A DNA stretch of 64,000 nt from Nageia nagi. Taxonomy: Eukaryota > Pinophyta. The DNA lies in NCBI GenBank assembly GCA_050084985.1, contig JBITNC010000001.1, positions 147,126,001 through 147,190,000 on the forward strand, read 5' to 3'. Shown piece by piece: positions 23,020 to 34,479 of the stretch. The position numbers and the translations under genes are program-made. The notes beneath the pieces were generated by a model that was not told the DNA's origin, made no database searches, and worked only from the letters and a program-made list of their open reading frames with translations. Position 1 is the stretch's first letter; the number at the start of each line of letters is the position of its first letter.

Positions 23020-25350
23020 ACCTTTATATATGTCACTATACATGTACATCTTATCAAGTATTTAAACAACTTGGATCATTTGTTTGTCTTAACTTCTTGT
23101 GAGACTTTTATGAAAATTAGTATTTAAAACATGAATGGATGGATGAATTATTTTTTTTATATCATTTGATCTTCATCATATTAACAAAAATATAATTTGC
23201 AGAATTATCACTTGATGAGGTACCTATTGTACTTGATTTGGGACTATTAGAACGATTAGATTGTAGATAGTTGAGTGACACATTTAACTATGCATTTAAA
23301 TATCTTCCACCAAAGATTCCATCATCTACACATTAGTTTTTATGATCATATACTTCCCTTAAATAAAAATCACATCTCTACATATCATAACTTTATACTA
23401 ATTTTTATTGTACAACATAGAGGCTTCAGTATTCTCATAGTAGCCAATGTAAATACATGCTTTAGTATTACTATCTAGCTTCCTCCTAACCTCATCAACC
23501 ACATGATCATATTCCAAATAACCAAAAACTTTTAAATGGGTAACATTAGGCTTTTTATCATACCAAGCCTCATATGATATCACCTTCTTCAAGTTTCTAG
23601 TTGGAATTCTATGCAAGATGTACAATAATTTTTAGACTACATCATCCCAATACTTATTTCTCAACTTATTAATTTGCAACATACTCCATTCCATATCAAC
23701 AAATCCTTAAACTTTTTCATTGGGCTACTCCATTTTGTTATGAAGTATGGATAACAATGAGTTATCTTTTTATGCTAACATCTTTACACAATTAGATAAA
23801 TTCATTAGAGAAAAATCTCCATCATGATCAATCCTCAAATAATTTATGTTACAACCAATCTAATTCTTAACTAAATTCTTGAAATCCTTATGCCTTAGAG
23901 AAAAACACCCAAGTTATTCTTAAAATATTATCCATCAAGGTAAGAAAATAGTATTTCTTACTCAAAGTTTGAGTTTCTATGAGCTTATAAATATCAAAAT
24001 GAATCAATTGAGGAGGAAACAAGGCCTTACATATGTTGTTATTAGGAAAAATATATTTAGAATTATTTCCTAATGCACATACTTCATAAATAGAAATTTG
24101 ATCCTCCACCTTTGGCAAGCTATATACAATCTCAGGTGAAGTAAGCAATTTCAAACTTATAAAACTCAAGTTCCCCAACCATACAATGCAATAACCGATA
24201 GTTATTTTTAACAATCATATTTACATATTTTCCCTCCTATTCTCCAAATATCAAAGGGTAGAGTTATTAATTATCATAGGAACTATTGTAACAACTATAT
24301 TCCCATAGTTCATACCATATATTATATATTTTATATCTTTACAAAATATATTATAGTTTTTTTTCCATAATTTAGCTTACACTAAATAAATTATATTTCA
24401 AATTTATAGTATAGTATATATTTCATGAATCTTCTTCTTTTTTTCTCTTATGTTCACTTCCATCACTCTTTTTTTTGATACTTTCAGGGTTTTATCATCA
24501 CCAAGCTTGATACTAGATTTGTAGGAATGATCCAAGGAAGATAATATCTATCCCTTACCAATAATATGATTGGAATACCCCATATAAAGTATCCATATCT
24601 CTTGAAGGTTCCTATCAACCTTGTTGTATGATAAGAAAAACTTTTCAATCTCTTCTTTCATCAAAGTTAGTTTTCCTTCCTTCATCACCATCATCAATTC
24701 TACACTCTCTTTCAATGTACCCATATTTATGATAATGGTAATATTACATATAATTATTATCAATTATGTCCCTACCTCTTCCTCTTACATCTAAACAATC
24801 TCTACCTATGACACTTCCTCTAGAAGAATTCAATCCTCTCCCTTGGATACCATATCCAATTCTTTATCGATAGGAATTTGCATCAATGTCCCTTGGAAGA
24901 AAATGCTAATCAACTAATTAAATTCAAGAGTAGATAAATATTTTCTTTCTTTAATGATGATAACAATATGGATCTATTTGGGATAAGTTTTCTTAATACC
25001 TTCTTGATCACAACCTCCTTATTAATTTCTTCTCCATGGGTTTCCATTTTATTGATAAAACCTTCACTCTTACATAGTAATTTCTAGCACCTTCACTTCT
25101 TTCATCTTCAAATGTTAAAAATATCTTCTCAAAGTTTACAATTTTAGATTCTTGACTAGTTCACTTCCTTAATATCCATCTCTCAAAGTGTTCTATGCTT
25201 ATGTAGTTATTATACAACCAACAATCCTAGGAAATATGCTCTTCTCAAGGGTAGATTCAAAATGATAGTTAAATAATTGCTTTGATTTTCCTCCTTACTT
25301 ATTATCCAATCAACATCTTGAAGAGTCCTTCAATCAATTGGTTCAAGGTA
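23020..25350 (-). mobile_element. Ty1/copia gag-protease-integrase, copy A, decayed
   Basis: Minus-strand copia polyprotein in order from high to low coordinates. Gag remnants lie at 25350-24800. The protease region (about 24600-24550) reads WILYMGYSNHI, where the catalytic D-T/S-G triad is no longer present. The GAG-pre-integrase domain reads NLSFISLKLL ... VCALGNN (24180-24070). The integrase core, with PPQLIHFDIYKLIET and YYFLTLMDNILRITWVFF (24020-23890), still shows the first catalytic Asp in FDI but has lost the second (DD to DN). The C-terminal integrase part reads SYEAWYDKKPNVTHLKVFGY (23580-23520) and ends CIYIGYYENT. Frameshifts and stops separate these parts. Confidence 0.78.
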
Positions 25351-25859
25351 ACTATCCTCAAATAAATCATTAAAAATATTTATAATTCTAAATAAACTAA
25401 AAAATATATTGTATAAATAAATCATTAGTCATACTCATGTAAATATTATTTTTGTATCATACTAAAAAGGTGGAATTAAATGTTAAGTTTTAACCATATA
25501 AAAATCTAAATAAAATACTAATACGAACTATACTAGAAACATAACCATAATTATGATATATATTACAATAATTAAATTTTGTGATTACTTCTCCTGTAGC
25601 ATAGATAGTATATTGGAAATTACTCCTATACTAGAATAGCTAAATATTTATGCTTCATAGTTAGCTCTTATGTAGAAAATTGATTTACTATTTGTTATTT
25701 TCACTTTTAAGTTTTCATTGTAGAAATTTATATTATTTTTTACTTTTATTGAAATAATAAATTGCTTAATATTACCTCATTTAATATAATTTAATTTTAA
25801 ATAATTTTATTTATTTAATGTAAGTTAATTTTTGTATGGAATAAGAATAGCGCATGAAA
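25351..25859. other. Spacer between copia copies, no gene recognised
   Basis: AT-rich sequence with no similarity I can see to either neighbouring copy. Confidence 0.5.
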
Positions 25860-28368
25860 TTATAGAACTATTTTGATATATACATCTTCTCAAGTCTTTG
25901 AACAACTTGAGTCATTTCTTTGGCTTAACTTCTATGAGTATTTTATGGAAATTGGTATTCAAAACCTGAATGGGTAGATAAAATTAAAATATATTTTTAC
26001 TTCTCTTGGTGTTTATCATATTAACAAAAATATTATTTGGAGAACTATCACTTGATGAGGTACTTATTGTACTTGATTTAGGACTTTTAGAAGGACTATA
26101 TGGTAGACAAGGTTTTAATTGTTATTAGCTAGGATGCACATTTGGCTATGTATTTGAATATCTCTCTCCAAGAATTTCATCATCTACATATTATTTTTGG
26201 TGACCATATACTCCCCTTTAATAAAAATCATATCTTTAGACATCACAACTTTGTTATTTTATTGTAAAGCATAGAGGCTTCAATATTATCATAGTACCCA
26301 ATTAAAATACATGCTTCAATCTTAGGATAAAACTTCCTCCTAACTTAATCAATGACATGAACAATGCTAAACAAACAAGAACTTTTAAATGGGTAACATT
26401 AGTCTTCTTCTCATACTAAGCCACATTTTGTATCACCTTGTCAAAGCTTATAGTTCAGATTCTATTCAATAGGTTCATTGATCATTGTACTAAATCATCC
26501 CAATATATGTTGCTCAACTTGTTATTTTGTAATATATTATAATTTTTCACTCTACTACTCCATTTTGTTATGGAGTGTGGTTAGTAGGGACTTAACTTTA
26601 ATTACAACCTCCTTACAAAATTGAAAAGTTCATTGGACCAAAACTCTTCATCATGATCAATCCTAAAATACTTTATGTTATAGCCACTTATATTACCAAC
26701 TAAATTCTTGAAATCCTTGTTCTTTAGAAAAAATACCAAATATATCCTTGAAAATTTATCCATGAAGGTAATAAAATAGGATTTTTTTACTCAAATTTAG
26801 AGATTTTATTGGACCATAAATATCAAAATGAATTAATTGAAGAGGAAAGGATGTTCTCCAAGCTTTCATATTAGGCAAATTCTATCTAGAAACTTTTGAT
26901 CCTCCAACTTTGGTAAGCCATTTATCATATCATAAGAAGTAAGCAACTTCAAACTTACAAAATTCAAGTTTCCAATTCTAAGATGTCATAACCAATACTA
27001 ATTTGCAACAATCGCATTTGTAATATTATTCTCTTTTCTTCTAAATCTAAAAGTGAATATTTATTAATTGTGATAGAAACAATTCTAACAACTCTATTCC
27101 TATGGTTCTCAGCATATATATTACATATTTAATATCATTAAAAAATAGTGTATTTTTTCTCCATAATTTTATCTACACAATAAATTATGTTTCAAATTTG
27201 GAGTGTAGTATATGTTATGAATCTTCTTATTATTTTCACATATATTCACTTACATTACTCCTTTTTTATTGGAATGATACTAGATTTGTAGGAATGACCC
27301 AAGGAGGATAATATCTCTCCCTTATAGGTCATATGATTAGAACATCTCATATCAATTATCTATATTTCTTGAAGGTTCATATATTCATAATAGTTAGTTT
27401 TACTTCCTTCATTACCATCTTTGAGTCAATGATCTTTTTCAATGTGCCCATATTTATTATAATGGTAATATTACATATAGTTCTTATTAATTATGTACCT
27501 ACATCTTCCTCTTGCAATTGAACTACCTCTACCTCTTTCTCTTCCTCTAGAAGAATTAAAACCTATCCCTTGGATACCATTTTTACCTCTTTATCTATAA
27601 GAACTTGCATTAGTCTATCTTGGAAGAAAATACACTATCTTCAACACCTCCAACAATAGGTTCTTTCAACCTCTCCTCAAGAGATATGAGAGAGTCAATC
27701 AACTTATTAAATTCAAAAGAAAAAAAATATTTTCTTAAATCAATGATGATAACAATGTGGATTCATTTGGGATAAGTTTTCTTAACACCTTCTTGACCAC
27801 CACCTACTTATTAAGATCTTCTCTAAGGGTTTCCATTTTATTGATAAAAACCTTCACTCTTACATAGTAATTTCTAGCACCATTACTTTTTTGCATCTTC
27901 AAATACTAAAAAGAAATTCTCAATATTTACAATTTCACTTGCTTGATCTAGTAACTTTCTTAATATCCATCTCTCAAATCCTTTCATGTTTGTAGTATTT
28001 TTGTAAAACCAACAATTCTAGGAAATATGCTCTTCTCAAAGGTAGATTGAAAATGATAGAGAACTAAATAATTCCTCTTCTTTTCCTTTTTAGTGATTAT
28101 ACAATCAACAACTTGAAGAGATTTTCAATCAATTGGTTCAATGTAACCAACTTTGACAATATCTCATAAACCATTCCCATCAACAAAGTCTTCATTTTAT
28201 ACTCAAATATTTGTAGTCACTTCCATAAAACTCAAGAATTTGTAGGGAGTTTGTGTTGGTTGCCATTATAGCTTAATCAACAAGAAACCTTTAGTGGACC
28301 TTTGAAATAAGTTGATAAATTCTAAAAGTACCACATTCTTATCAACACCTCTAAATCAAATAAATATT
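25860..28368 (-). mobile_element. Ty1/copia gag-protease-integrase, copy B, decayed
   Basis: Homologous to copy A over its full length at an offset near 2.8 kb, but clearly diverged. Gag runs from about 28300 to 27600 and includes the stretch FFSFEFNKLIDSLISLEERL at about 27740-27680. Pre-integrase and integrase follow at about 27000-26270 and the post-integrase part ends near 25870. Stops are frequent. The element has a primer-binding site and LTR at its 5' end, which copy A lacks. Copies A and B may be one element with an old internal tandem duplication, or two insertions of one family. Confidence 0.7.
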
Positions 28369-28376
28369 TGATACCA
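28369..28376 (-). other. Primer-binding site core of copia copy B
   Basis: Minus-strand TGGTATCA, the 5' core of the initiator-tRNA-Met complement used by most plant copia elements, three bases from the LTR end. Confidence 0.7.
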
Positions 28377-28379
28377 TAA

Positions 28380-28905
28380 TGAAGATTCTAATCAAAATAA
28401 ATAATTAACATTCACAATATGGAGGAAATGCAAGCAATGAAACAACTCAACAATGGATAATAATGGAGTTTTATATTCACTTCAAAAGCATACTATTACA
28501 TAAAAATGCTTAAACTAACTCATCAAGAAAGAGAAATAAAATATAAATACAATTTAGATATTGAAGATACAATCCAAAATATGAAATGATAAGTCTAATT
28601 CTAACAATAGTAAAACTAAATAAAAAATAATGCCTAGAATATGAAAAGATTAAATTGATAAAACACACTAGCATTTCATCATAATATACCAAGAACTTAC
28701 CAACGTTTTAGGTCATTTACACCTAGGGCTTGATAATTAAGATTTATGTACCTAGAAAATGAAACATGTTTATATTTGATCAAAAGCACCATGTTTCTCT
28801 TGAAATGCATCTTTGTGGTGTCAAGCAGATCATGTATCATCAAAACCTACAAGAAATTATAAATGAAGTAAAAATTTGCAAGTCAACTAAGGTCAATGTC
28901 TAACA
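28380..28905 (-). repeat. 5' LTR of copia copy B
   Basis: A 526-bp segment that on the minus strand begins TGTTAGACATTG and ends AGAATCTTCA, immediately followed by the primer-binding site. Its middle matches the truncated LTR at 22660-23010. Confidence 0.7.
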
Positions 28906-29690
28906 TTCTCTACCTTGATGCTTAGAATGCTCATAAGTGACTTTCTCATATTCAAAAATTGAGCATTATCCACTCCTTTTGTAACTTTTTTTGGGGTGAT
29001 GATAATATCAAAAATGAAAGAGCTAAGAAGTAATTTATAGGGACTCTTATGATCATAAAATTAACAACTAATTCATAAATTTTGCATAGTAAAATAGGTA
29101 GATGGATAATATTTAAAACACCATGGAATAAAATATTTTTTATTCTTTGTAAATTAAATGCCATAGAAGATGAGATTTATGTTCTACTTATCTACCAATT
29201 TTGTAAAAATATTAGATAAATTTATAATGATATTTGCAATTACAACCAAATTTGGCTTGGCCATTTTATTATGCACCTTAATTCTATTAAGAATAATCAT
29301 TTAAATAAATAAGTAATATATATGTCTTACAAATCATATACGAATGTAGAATTGATTGATAATTCTTTTTTTTTTTGTTGAGTCATGAGTCAAATTGTAC
29401 TAGAAACCCCTTCAAGGTAAACTTTAACTTGACTAAAACTATATAAGAGCACGTTACAACAACCATTGTTATTAGACTTTGAATATCCCAAAACAAAGCT
29501 AAATCTTAAACCATTGATAATTTTTTTAATATTAGTACTACTTTTATTTATTTATTATTATTTCAAAAACTATTTATTTTTTTAATTAACTTATCATACC
29601 AAATTTTATCTGTAACTTTGATCTGAAATTAACTCAAAAAAATTATATTTATAACATATCCTCATAAAAGATTTAGCATAAATTTTTTTC
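28906..29690. other. No gene recognised
   Basis: AT-rich DNA beyond the copia LTR, with stops in all frames. Confidence 0.5.
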
Positions 29691-29779
29691 ATCAGGCCTC
29701 ATAATATGTGCGGAACTTTTTTCATAAAATATTTTACAAACTATACGTTTGTCCTAATTAGTTTAGAGACTTTCTTTTT

Positions 29780-29945
29780 CAGCATCTGCGTAGACTATTG
29801 AATCCCAAGCTGTTGCCCTAACTCTAATAGGTCGAATTTTTAACTGCAGTGCTAGTTTTAATTGGGCAATAAAGTTCAGACCCGTGTATAAAGAAGGCCT
29901 TTGCATCTAGGTGTCTGTCCGATCTTTCTGCAGCTTTATTAAAAC
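29780..29945. other. Higher-GC, CpG-retaining patch downstream of the metalloproteinase
   Basis: A short stretch with several CpG and CHG sites, unlike the decayed DNA around it. It holds GTATAAAG at 29885-29892 in plus orientation. On the minus strand AATAAA at 29935-29940, about 300 bases past the metalloproteinase stop, could be that gene's poly(A) signal. It may be conserved 3' UTR or flank, or a remnant exon of another gene. Confidence 0.3.
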
Positions 29946-30241
29946 AATATCATCAATGATCGATTGTTAGATTACCTTATCAAATATTATTAAGAGATCA
30001 AGCAGGTTCTCAACACCAATCATTTGTTTTGTAACAATTCTAATTCTAGCCTTGTATTCATTTACTCGAAAGATTTACAGATTTGAGCTCTTCAGATCAG
30101 AACTAACTATTTCCATTTCATGTTTAGGAGCTTTATCTTAGATTGTTCATTGAAGCTTTACGTATTAGGAAAAACAGCATTTGATATATGGCTGGCAGTT
30201 CCAGATGGGCTTAAATTACATTATATTAACACCCTAATGAT

Positions 30242-31423
30242 TTAAAAGCGCATGCGAATCCAATGCTTAACTTTGGTCAATAGACATGCCGAGCATTTCA
30301 CAATCAAATAAGCAACGAACACCGTCAATGCAATACGAAGGAGCACAAACAGAAAGGCTAAAAACATCCAATCCAGTGAATCTTGATCCTCTGGGGGAGG
30401 AAGAGGCAGACCAGAAGGACCAGATTTTGTACTGCTGTACAGAAACTGCGCACCCTCAATATCATCGGCAGTAAGGGTGTGCCTCAAGATCCTAGGCTTC
30501 AAATTCGGATACATGATTGCCCCTGGAATTCGCGAGTGATGCAACCCAATAACATGCCCGATCTCGTGCACCGCCACGCTTTCAATATCCATAGCATTTG
30601 CATCCCTCGTGGAGGACATTTTCACCGTCCACAACTCGTCCGCATCGAAGTGCAATGCAGCCTCCTCCTGGGCGCTGAAGCCAGATACATTTTGCCCCTC
30701 CGGGGCGCGTGCATGCGCCACTGTCCCACCTTGGCCGTCGAAGGGAAAGTCATCTCCATGCTCTCCTGCCGCAAACTCAATCTTTATATTCGCCCTTTCG
30801 AAATCTTCGATCTCTCTGAACTCCAAAGGAACCACTGCCGCCCACGAGGCGAAAGCAGATGCCACTGCTCTGTGAATGTCGTTTTTAGAGAGAATAGACG
30901 TTTCTGCCACAGCACTCCTGGATGAGAAAGCGTAGGTGAGATTCCAAGTGCTGCGCCACCTTGCCGATCCAAACAACATCCACTGGCCTGATTCCCACAA
31001 CCTTTGAGTGGCCTTCGTGAGTCGTATATCCTCCCTACCGCATCTCGGAATGGCCAGATATCGGAGAGTAGGGCCGTCAAGAACTCCCGTTTCAGAAAGA
31101 TTGAAGAACCTTTGGTACCGTCGGACGGACGCTTCCAGTCTCTCGTCGAACTGGTTCGTAGTAGGAAGTGAATTTTCTGCAAGATAACCCAAGGAGACCA
31201 GGAACTTTTTGATATAGATAAGGTCAGGGTGGATGTCGCCTTTCTTGAAGTGGAGAGGTTTGAAGGGGTCGGTTTTGGAGATTAAAGAAGCCACTGTAAC
31301 ATCTTGATTATGGGGTATGTTGCTCATTTTGTGTGGCAGGGTCTGTCCTCCATGGCGGGCGGTGGGTTTCTCCACCAGAATTGACAACAGAATAAAGACC
31401 CCGAAAATAGCTAATCTGTTCAT
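30242..31423 (-). CDS. Matrix metalloproteinase (matrixin, M10A), membrane-anchored
   Basis: An intact intronless ORF of 393 residues, a normal length and structure for plant matrixins, which are zinc endopeptidases acting at the cell surface or apoplast. A signal peptide spans about residues 1-22. The peptidoglycan-binding-like prodomain (about 65-125) ends in the cysteine switch PRCG (126-129), where the Cys holds the zinc until activation. The catalytic domain (about 150-332) has structural zinc/calcium-site residues in GEHGDDFPFDGQGGTVAHA (220-238), the zinc motif HEIGHVIGLHH (286-296, His 286/290/296, Glu 287) and the Met-turn IMYP (303-306). After a Pro-rich linker (338-345) a hydrophobic helix (about 352-376) is followed by a basic tail with two Cys, suggesting a transmembrane anchor rather than GPI. 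N-glycosylation sequons lie at 108, 161 and 245. Every key residue is present, so the enzyme is predicted active. There is no furin-type RxKR site before the catalytic domain. The start is chosen because only this ATG gives the signal peptide. Confidence 0.95.
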   Translation of the reverse strand: MNRLAIFGVFILLSILVEKPTARHGGQTLPHKMSNIPHNQDVTVASLISKTDPFKPLHFKKGDIHPDLIYIKKFLVSLGYLAENSLPTTNQFDERLEASVRRYQRFFNLSETGVLDGPTLRYLAIPRCGREDIRLTKATQRLWESGQWMLFGSARWRSTWNLTYAFSSRSAVAETSILSKNDIHRAVASAFASWAAVVPLEFREIEDFERANIKIEFAAGEHGDDFPFDGQGGTVAHARAPEGQNVSGFSAQEEAALHFDADELWTVKMSSTRDANAMDIESVAVHEIGHVIGLHHSRIPGAIMYPNLKPRILRHTLTADDIEGAQFLYSSTKSGPSGLPLPPPEDQDSLDWMFLAFLFVLLRIALTVFVAYLIVKCSACLLTKVKHWIRMRF

Positions 31424-31657
31424 CTTTCAGAGAATAAACAACCTAGAGCAAATCTTGGTCTGCAGGAACTGGATTGGATGGATTGAATGAAAAGAGACCA
31501 AAGATGGGAGCAAAGCAACAACTTCCGAACACAGGTTGGCAAGATTACAAGAAACCCAATGAGTGAACCCTGATGGGTAAGAAGAAGATATAGCTCAATA
31601 CAAACCGATAGATTAAGATTATAAATGTAACTTGCTCGAATTCCAAACCAAACGGTA

Positions 31658-31665
31658 TATTTATA
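31658..31665 (-). promoter_or_regulatory. Candidate TATA box of the metalloproteinase gene
   Basis: Minus-strand TATAAATA about 235 bases upstream of the ATG, in a stretch that keeps moderate GC. The distance leaves room for a leader of about 200 bases. There is no other support. Confidence 0.35.
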
Positions 31666-31699
31666 ACATAACGTTATGGTGGTGGATATTTTAATTCTC

Positions 31700-32280
31700 A
31701 GGTTCCTTAGATAAAATGAAAAAATAAATCTTTCATGAGATAGTGTTCATGGTACTAATGTACTTTTATATAATAAAACATGGGATTTGTAATTTTTTTT
31801 AGGTTCGTAAAAGATAATGAAGAAAAATGTTTATTTTCTTTGTAAATGACTCGTCGTGAATTATGTTTTGCCTATAATATAAAGAAGTCTTTTAAGTTTA
31901 GGGCATGAATTTTTGTATTTGTAATAGATGTAGTTCATTTTTTTTACATTCATAATTTTATGAAAAATTTTGTAATATTATAAATATATGAATTGTTATT
32001 TTTATAATTTTTTTATTATTTTCAAATATATATATTTATGAATAAGGCATTTTTTTGATATCCACATGAAATAACCATGTAGCTTTAGATAATTGTTTAT
32101 TATACTCTCATGAGATCATTCAATGGATTTACTTACCCATTTATGGAGATGTTTAAGATTGACTTTTTCATATATATATTTATGGATCATCATAGTAAGA
32201 TCAAATATACCATTCATGGACATATGCATTATCATTCATCTTGAAAACATATATAATAATCATAAAAAAGATGAAATTAA
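31700..32280. other. No gene recognised
   Basis: AT-rich upstream flank of the metalloproteinase gene. A 65-codon plus-strand frame at 32123-32320 has no recognisable content. Confidence 0.5.
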
Positions 32281-32285
32281 TATCA

Positions 32286-32795
32286 TATGCGTATATCATC
32301 ATGAGGTCATGCCCCATTGATAGATATAAACATAAGTACAATTGAACTATGTACATCATCATAAGGTACAAGCCTTATTCTTAGATACACATAATAGGGA
32401 TGTTTACATCATTATAAGGTATATGTCTTATACTTAGATGCAAAAAAGGAATGCTAATATCATCATGAGGTACATGCCACATTCCTAGATGCCCATATAA
32501 TCATTGATAAAGAAGATATCATCATCACAAGCAGATATGACCCATTCATAACATCATAATAAAGTACATAATGCCTTATTCATAGATGTATGTGAGCATA
32601 TATCATCATCATGGGATAAATGCTCCATTCCTATATAGATATTAAAAAAAGTGAGCTATAAAATATTATCATAAGTTATGTAATACCTTATTCCTAGATG
32701 CATGTGATAAACAAAGAAGATGAAGTGATGATTAATATTCCAACTAACAAAGGATGTCATACATTGTTATGGGGTACATGCCCCATTCCTAAATG
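32286..32795. repeat. Degenerate minisatellite, about 8 units
   Basis: Units resembling ATCATCATGAGGTACATGCC then CCATTCCTAGATGCA start near 32286, 32350, 32405, 32456, 32558, 32597, 32664 and 32755. Spacing varies from about 40 to 100 bases because of interrupting sequence. Some units have AAGG for GAGG and TTATT for CCATT, which are C-to-T or G-to-A type changes. Confidence 0.8.
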
Positions 32796-32829
32796 CAAAC
32801 AAAGAGTGACACTTTTAAAAAAAGGACAT

Positions 32830-33120
32830 TCAACCAAAAAACTCATAATGGAGGAATGATGATTATTTTTAGTCCACTTAACAAGCACGTTAGCCAAGAG
32901 ACTTACAATGGAGTAAAGATGGTTATTATTAGTCCACCCAATAGAGATGTTATCCAAGAGACTTATAATCAAGGATGGATGGTTATTTTTAGTCCATCCA
33001 ACTATGACATACAAGGTGCATGGTGCATTTCATGAACCAACCAAGGATATATAGCATGATGGTTTAATTCCCAAAACCAACAAACGATGAAGTGATGGTT
33101 ATTTAGAGTCCACCCAATAA
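32830..33120. repeat. Second minisatellite, ~60-bp units
   Basis: Units containing CCAAGAGACTTATAATGGAG and GGTTATTTTTAGTCCACCCA recur around 32832-32892, 32893-32954 and 32955-33005, with a further degenerate unit near 33060-33125. It adjoins the first minisatellite. The apparent ORFs on both strands here are products of the repeat and not genes. Confidence 0.8.
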
Positions 33121-33324
33121 GGAATTCTAGTTAGACAAATAAGCATCATAAATAATGAATATATAGAGTATTTTTGAGCAAAAATGTAATCATAGCCATG
33201 AATATAAAGTACGCAAGGATCATATAAACAAAAGAATTAGATAAGGGAAATTGAGAGATAGGAAAATATAGCACATATAGCCATATTTACAAATCAATTT
33301 ATGAAATATACTAAAGTATTTTAG

Positions 33325-33726
33325 TGTTAGGATCCCATATCCTAATATTTTAGTGTTAGTATTAGTTATTTTAATTAAATTGTTAGCCTATATTTTAAAC
33401 CATAATATTGTGATTGTAAGGGTAGGACATAATTTTGCATTACTATTAGGGTTAGGGTTAGTATATTATAAATAGGCAAAAGTGTGTGGAGAAATGGATC
33501 TTGAACATTATTTTCACTTTTAGAGTTGTAAGGAGGTAGCCCCCTTAGAGCGGCCTATGATTTTGTTACTATTCAGTAAAATCCTATCTTTATTTGCTTA
33601 TTGTTGCTATTTTGTGTTCTATTATCAATGCATACTCTATTATTTCTATTAGATTAGTTGTCATTTTCTTGTTCAAATAAATATTCATTTATTTTTTTGC
33701 AATATCTCCCTTTCATATTTGTAGCA
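33325..33726 (+). repeat. 5' LTR of the chromovirus
   Basis: Starts TGTTAGGATCCCATATCC and ends TTTGTAGCA. It carries a clear TATAAATA at 33467-33474, the probable promoter, and nearby polyadenylation-like AATAAA-type sequence. It differs from the 3' LTR by many substitutions, so the insertion is old. Confidence 0.9.
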
Positions 33727-33735
33727 CGTACCATC

Positions 33736-33749
33736 TAGTATCATAGCTC
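33736..33749 (+). other. Chromovirus primer-binding site, mutated
   Basis: TAGTATCATAGCTC lies 10 bases behind the 5' LTR. It differs from the initiator-tRNA-Met complement by TGG to TAG and CAG to TAG, both transitions of the deamination type. Confidence 0.75.
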
Positions 33750-34479
33750 TTTTTAGGGCCATTCTGCTATAGGAAAATTTTTTTCTTAGAGGTCTAAGCT
33801 AGAAACCATGTATCAAAGGTTTTAAAATATCCAAGAGGATCTATCATTTTTGGCTAAGCACACTTGCCCATAAAGCTATGTGCAAAGTGAGGTGCAAAAA
33901 ACTCTACACCAAAACCTAGGCCTTAGATAGAACCCTATATGGAATCGAATTCCATGCATCAAAAGGTATATCAGAGACTATCTAGGCTATAAATAAAAAC
34001 TAGGTAGGAAGCTATGTCGATTATCTGTAAACTATAGTGCACCAACAAGTGCTACTAGAAAGTTACTTATCATAAAAGCCATCTTTGTAGCCTCTTTCCT
34101 TATGAAACTTGGATAGGAGAGGTGTTTAGACAAGCCAATAAAGTAGATAATCCTTACCCTATAATCATTATTTCATACAAAATACTTTGAATCGGGAGAA
34201 ATAATGTATGACTTGAAGTTTTTCAAAGCTACTAAAAAATAGTAGTTCAAAGGTAGAAAAACCTTTAGAGTAAAAAAATTAAAAATCTATACCATTTCAT
34301 AAAAAAAGTCTAAGAGTTATAAAATCATCATCAGGAGACCTAGCTCATTACGATCATCTTTTGAGCTGATCATTTTGGTATATTACATCCAAACACTTTT
34401 TTAGGAACCTTCTAAAAATAGTAATTTATAAAATAGTAGTTTCTAGAAATAACAGTTTCAAAAATAGTAGTTTTTAGAA

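Noticed and set aside
30286-31182. Several long ORFs on the plus strand and another frame of the minus strand within the metalloproteinase gene
   Set aside because: They are shadows of the high-GC coding region. None has recognisable content, while the 393-codon frame has complete catalytic motifs.
32757-33035. Overlapping ORFs of 80-85 codons on both strands
   Set aside because: Both come from the 60-bp minisatellite, whose unit happens to lack stops. The translations are simply repeated.
33441-33461. GGGTTAGGGTTAG resembling telomeric repeat
   Set aside because: Only two units, and it lies at the same place in both chromovirus LTRs (33446 and 39018), so it is LTR sequence and not an interstitial telomere array.
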